Of a stretch of 64,000 nucleotides of DNA, positions 61,878 through 64,000 are shown piece after piece (position 1 is the first letter of the stretch; each line of letters starts with the position of its first letter). The stretch comes from Polynucleobacter sp. AP-Sving-400A-A2 (GTDB taxonomy: Bacteria; Pseudomonadota; Gammaproteobacteria; Burkholderiales; Burkholderiaceae): assembly GCF_018688155.1 (NCBI RefSeq), contig NZ_CP061312.1, positions 1,550,001 to 1,614,000 on the forward strand, in the 5' to 3' direction. The position numbers and the translations under genes are program-made. The notes under the pieces were generated by a model. It had not been told where the DNA came from. It made no database searches and saw only the letters and a list, made by a program, of their open reading frames with translations.

Positions 61878-63134
61878 CTATTGAGGTGAGAGCCAAAGTT
61901 TGCGGTAGATTTCTTTTGGATCGTGGTCTTGAGTTTGCTTGACTACATTAAAGGGTCTACCACCCCTAGGATCCGTTCCGCGTCCAGCAATGTAAAGCCA
62001 ATTTCCTTGATTGCTATAGACATCATAATCAATTAACTGAGACTCAAACCACGCCGCACCTGCGCGCCAATCACCTTTCATATCGTATATCCAATAACTA
62101 GCCACAATCTGACGCATACGGTTAGAGAGATAACCACTCTGCTGTAACTCGCGCATACCTGCGTCAACTAAAGCAGTGCCCGTGGTGCCCGTGCGCCATT
62201 GTTCAAAGCTGGGTGCATACGATGGTTTTACGGGTACACCAGTTAAACCACTGGCGCGATACAACTTCTGGCCATACTTGAAATGAATAAAACGGAAGTA
62301 GTCACGCCAAAGTAATTCAAACCAAAGCCAATAGGTCCCATCATTGGCGCCAAAGTGATTTTCATACTCGTTGATTTGCGCTGCGATATCCCGTGCTGAA
62401 ATGCAACCTAAAGCCAACCATGCTGAAAACTTGCTGGAATAATCTCTACCAATGAGTTGGTTGCGGGTCTCCTTATAACTATCAGGAAGGCGTCGCTCTA
62501 GATATTGACTGAGATGTGCCTGTGCAGCAGTAGCGCCCCCTAAAAAGAAAGAGTGAGCCTCAGATTGGGGAGTACAGGACGATATTGAACTCTGAGGTAA
62601 GGCTGCCGGCAACATCGGAATCTGCTGAGGCGCATTGATGGGCTGAGCGAACTTGAGTTGTGCCCGCTCTACATCACGACGAAATGCCGTAAATACATCG
62701 GGCATTTTTTCTAAGGAGAATGGAAAGTCTTGTGGATCTAACATGCTCGATTGCCAAAACTCTTCAACATCAACACCCTGCTCTTGCATTATTCTGACTT
62801 GTTCAATTTCTTCAGGGGCTTCGATTTGCTCGCAATAGATTGCGATTGCAGCAGTATCTTTGGCTAGTTGCAGTAATACTTCTGCTGACTTGCCAGACAA
62901 CTCCAATAGGTCTGACCCTTGAGTTTGAAGCTGAGCCTTTAAATCATCCAAGGATGCCCTTAAAAAAGTCTGCCGATAGCCTCCTTGTCGCTCAAAGCCA
63001 TAAACCTTCTCCTGCTCCTTTGGATCATGTACATAAACCGGCAAGAGCTGGTCCGCTTTTAGGCATGCTTGTACAAATGCAGGATTATCTGCCAAACGCA
63101 AATCATTTCGAAACCAATAAATGATGACTGTCAC
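61878..63134 (-). CDS. DASH-type cryptochrome/photolyase
   Basis: A 418-residue DASH cryptochrome. It begins with the nucleotide-binding photolyase domain (YWFRNDLRLADNPAF), and the FAD domain ends in NWLYIAGRGTDPRGGRPFNV plus QTQDHDP, the stretch characteristic of the DASH group. Such proteins repair cyclobutane dimers in single-stranded DNA and carry an MTHF antenna. Slightly shorter than some plant-type members (450-500) but complete in motif order. Its start overlaps the DUF2256 gene by four bases. Confidence 0.92.
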   Translation of the reverse strand: MTVIIYWFRNDLRLADNPAFVQACLKADQLLPVYVHDPKEQEKVYGFERQGGYRQTFLRASLDDLKAQLQTQGSDLLELSGKSAEVLLQLAKDTAAIAIYCEQIEAPEEIEQVRIMQEQGVDVEEFWQSSMLDPQDFPFSLEKMPDVFTAFRRDVERAQLKFAQPINAPQQIPMLPAALPQSSISSCTPQSEAHSFFLGGATAAQAHLSQYLERRLPDSYKETRNQLIGRDYSSKFSAWLALGCISARDIAAQINEYENHFGANDGTYWLWFELLWRDYFRFIHFKYGQKLYRASGLTGVPVKPSYAPSFEQWRTGTTGTALVDAGMRELQQSGYLSNRMRQIVASYWIYDMKGDWRAGAAWFESQLIDYDVYSNQGNWLYIAGRGTDPRGGRPFNVVKQTQDHDPKEIYRKLWLSPQ

Positions 63135-63331
63135 TGATTCTTTCTACTAGTGCTAGCTGCGGTATTTGTAGTTGATTTTTTAGAGCGGCAAGCATCAGAG
63201 CAATACTTCACCTCATCCCAATTTTTAGCCCATGACTTACGCCAAGTCATTTCTTTGCCGCAGACCACACAAGTCTTACTAGGCAGAAATGATTTGTTTC
63301 CTTTAAAACCCAATTTTTCAGCTCGAGCCAT
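63131..63331 (-). CDS. DUF2256 zinc-binding-like small protein
   Basis: A 66-residue protein with the zinc-type pattern CVVCGKEMTWRKSWAKNWDEV and YCSDACRSKK, the DUF2256 signature, and a basic N-terminus (ARAEKLGFKGNKS). It is often encoded beside DASH cryptochrome and is co-transcribed here, overlapping that gene's start by four bases. Role unknown; a nucleic-acid-binding part is possible. Confidence 0.9.
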   Translation of the reverse strand: MARAEKLGFKGNKSFLPSKTCVVCGKEMTWRKSWAKNWDEVKYCSDACRSKKSTTNTAASTSRKNQ

Positions 63332-63397
63332 ACTTACCTATTCAAAAACGAATAGACTATTCAACTCATTCAAAATCCAAGAAAAGACTAGATCGAA

Positions 63398-64000
63398 TTG
63401 AAAGCCTTTTATACCGACCACTATGTTTTACCACTTCCGCCGGGACACCGCTTTCCGATGGAAAAGTACAGCCAGCTGCGTGATTTAGTGAGTAAGCTAG
63501 GAGGGTTAGATCTGGTAGAGGCTCCCGCCGTCTCTGATACTCAGATTCTGTATGCGCATGATCCCAGCTATCTCATCAAAATCCTCTCAGGTAATTTAAG
63601 CCCTAAGGAGCAGCAAGACATTGGCTTTCCTTGGAGCGAGCTCATGGTGGAGCGCTCACGTCGCTCTGCTGGTGCCACCCTTGCCGCTGCGAAGGTGGCA
63701 CTCAATGAGGGCTTAGCAGCCAATCTCGCTGGCGGTACGCATCATGCTTACCGCAATAAAGGGAGTGGATTTTGCGTCTTTAATGACTCTGCGATTGCCG
63801 CTCGAGCACTTCAGAAAGAAATCAATCCGCACCTGAAGGTTGCGATCATCGATTTGGATGTTCATCAGGGTAATGGTACCGCTTCCATTTTAGAAAATGA
63901 TGCTTCTATATTTACCTTATCAATCCACGGAGAGAATAACTTCCCCTTTACAAAAGAGCATAGCGATCTTGATGTTAGCCTCCCAGACAAAACGGGAGAT
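63398..64000 (+). CDS. Histone deacetylase-family protein, 3' end cut by window
   Basis: The first 201 residues of an acetoin-utilisation/histone-deacetylase-type enzyme. It starts at TTG, just after an in-frame stop (TAG), and reads KAFYTDHYVLPLPPGHRFPM at the N-terminus. Active-site histidines are in AGGTHHAYRNKGSG, and metal-ligand Asp and His in IIDLDVHQGNGTAS. Members remove acetyl groups from small amides or polyamines. The gene is divergent from DUF2256, with 66 bases between starts, and continues past the window. Confidence 0.9.
   Translation, partial: MKAFYTDHYVLPLPPGHRFPMEKYSQLRDLVSKLGGLDLVEAPAVSDTQILYAHDPSYLIKILSGNLSPKEQQDIGFPWSELMVERSRRSAGATLAAAKVALNEGLAANLAGGTHHAYRNKGSGFCVFNDSAIAARALQKEINPHLKVAIIDLDVHQGNGTASILENDASIFTLSIHGENNFPFTKEHSDLDVSLPDKTGD

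Noticed and set aside
1..64000. Search for tRNA, rRNA, CRISPR arrays, insertion sequences and prophage genes
   Set aside because: No tRNA-like cloverleaf in the short gaps, no regularly spaced repeats, and no transposase, integrase or structural phage protein was seen.

Overview
The window looks like chromosome of a free-living betaproteobacterium of the Burkholderiaceae, most likely Polynucleobacter or a close relative. The grounds are moderate-to-low GC, densely packed genes, many tripartite-tricarboxylate (TTT) 'Bug' binding proteins, an FNR-controlled cbb3 oxidase and a Polynucleobacter-like mix of small conserved proteins. The genus is inferred from gene content and was not checked by alignment. 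I see no rRNA, tRNA, insertion sequence, phage or CRISPR array. No gene-free stretch exceeds 300 bases; the longest are about 170 bases (38375-38544 and 52214-52378).

1-15.6 kb holds carboxylate and sugar-acid uptake and catabolism: a truncated IlvD-type dehydratase with a Bug protein, a VOC protein, and an iron operon (TonB-like protein, the small HemP protein and a FecA-like receptor) behind a Fur box. A methyltransferase, a carboxymuconolactone-decarboxylase-like protein, a second Bug protein and the tRNA hydroxylase TrhO follow. Next is a co-directional block of Bug, MmgE/PrpD, D-2-hydroxyacid dehydrogenase, two half-size chromate-transporter-family proteins and another Bug, its last four genes overlapping.

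15.6-32.4 kb is mixed: fluoride channel CrcB, a DOPA-dioxygenase-like protein, two tiny unlisted genes, an M50 protease, cytochrome c' facing cytochrome b561, and an MFS exporter. A TRAP-TAXI catabolic cluster then carries a terminator-like hairpin between binding protein and permease and faces an enolase-superfamily enzyme. An M23 peptidase, a universal stress protein, a DUF2177 protein, a SulP transporter and a TauE/SafE-like protein close the region.

32.4-52.2 kb is respiratory. FNR faces the minus-strand operon ccoNOQP-ccoG-fixH-like, which has an FNR box placed for class II activation. ccoS and ccoI follow, then an MFS transporter with a 2-oxoglutarate dioxygenase, a membrane-anchored TAXI protein and an SDR. 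A complete System I cytochrome c maturation operon, ccmABCDEFGHI, supplies the c-type hemes that CcoO and CcoP need.

52.3-64 kb begins with a Bug protein, a signal-less family-3 binding protein, a UPF0173 metal-dependent hydrolase and a quinone oxidoreductase. It ends in a light- and photodamage-associated cluster: an iron-sulfur photolyase, DUF3833 lipoprotein, chalcone-isomerase-like protein, DCC thiol protein and TIGR03643 protein, divergent from an SDR, a histidine phosphatase and a DUF2237 protein, then a DASH cryptochrome, a DUF2256 protein and the start of a histone-deacetylase-family gene. This cluster is the best candidate for an under-described system.
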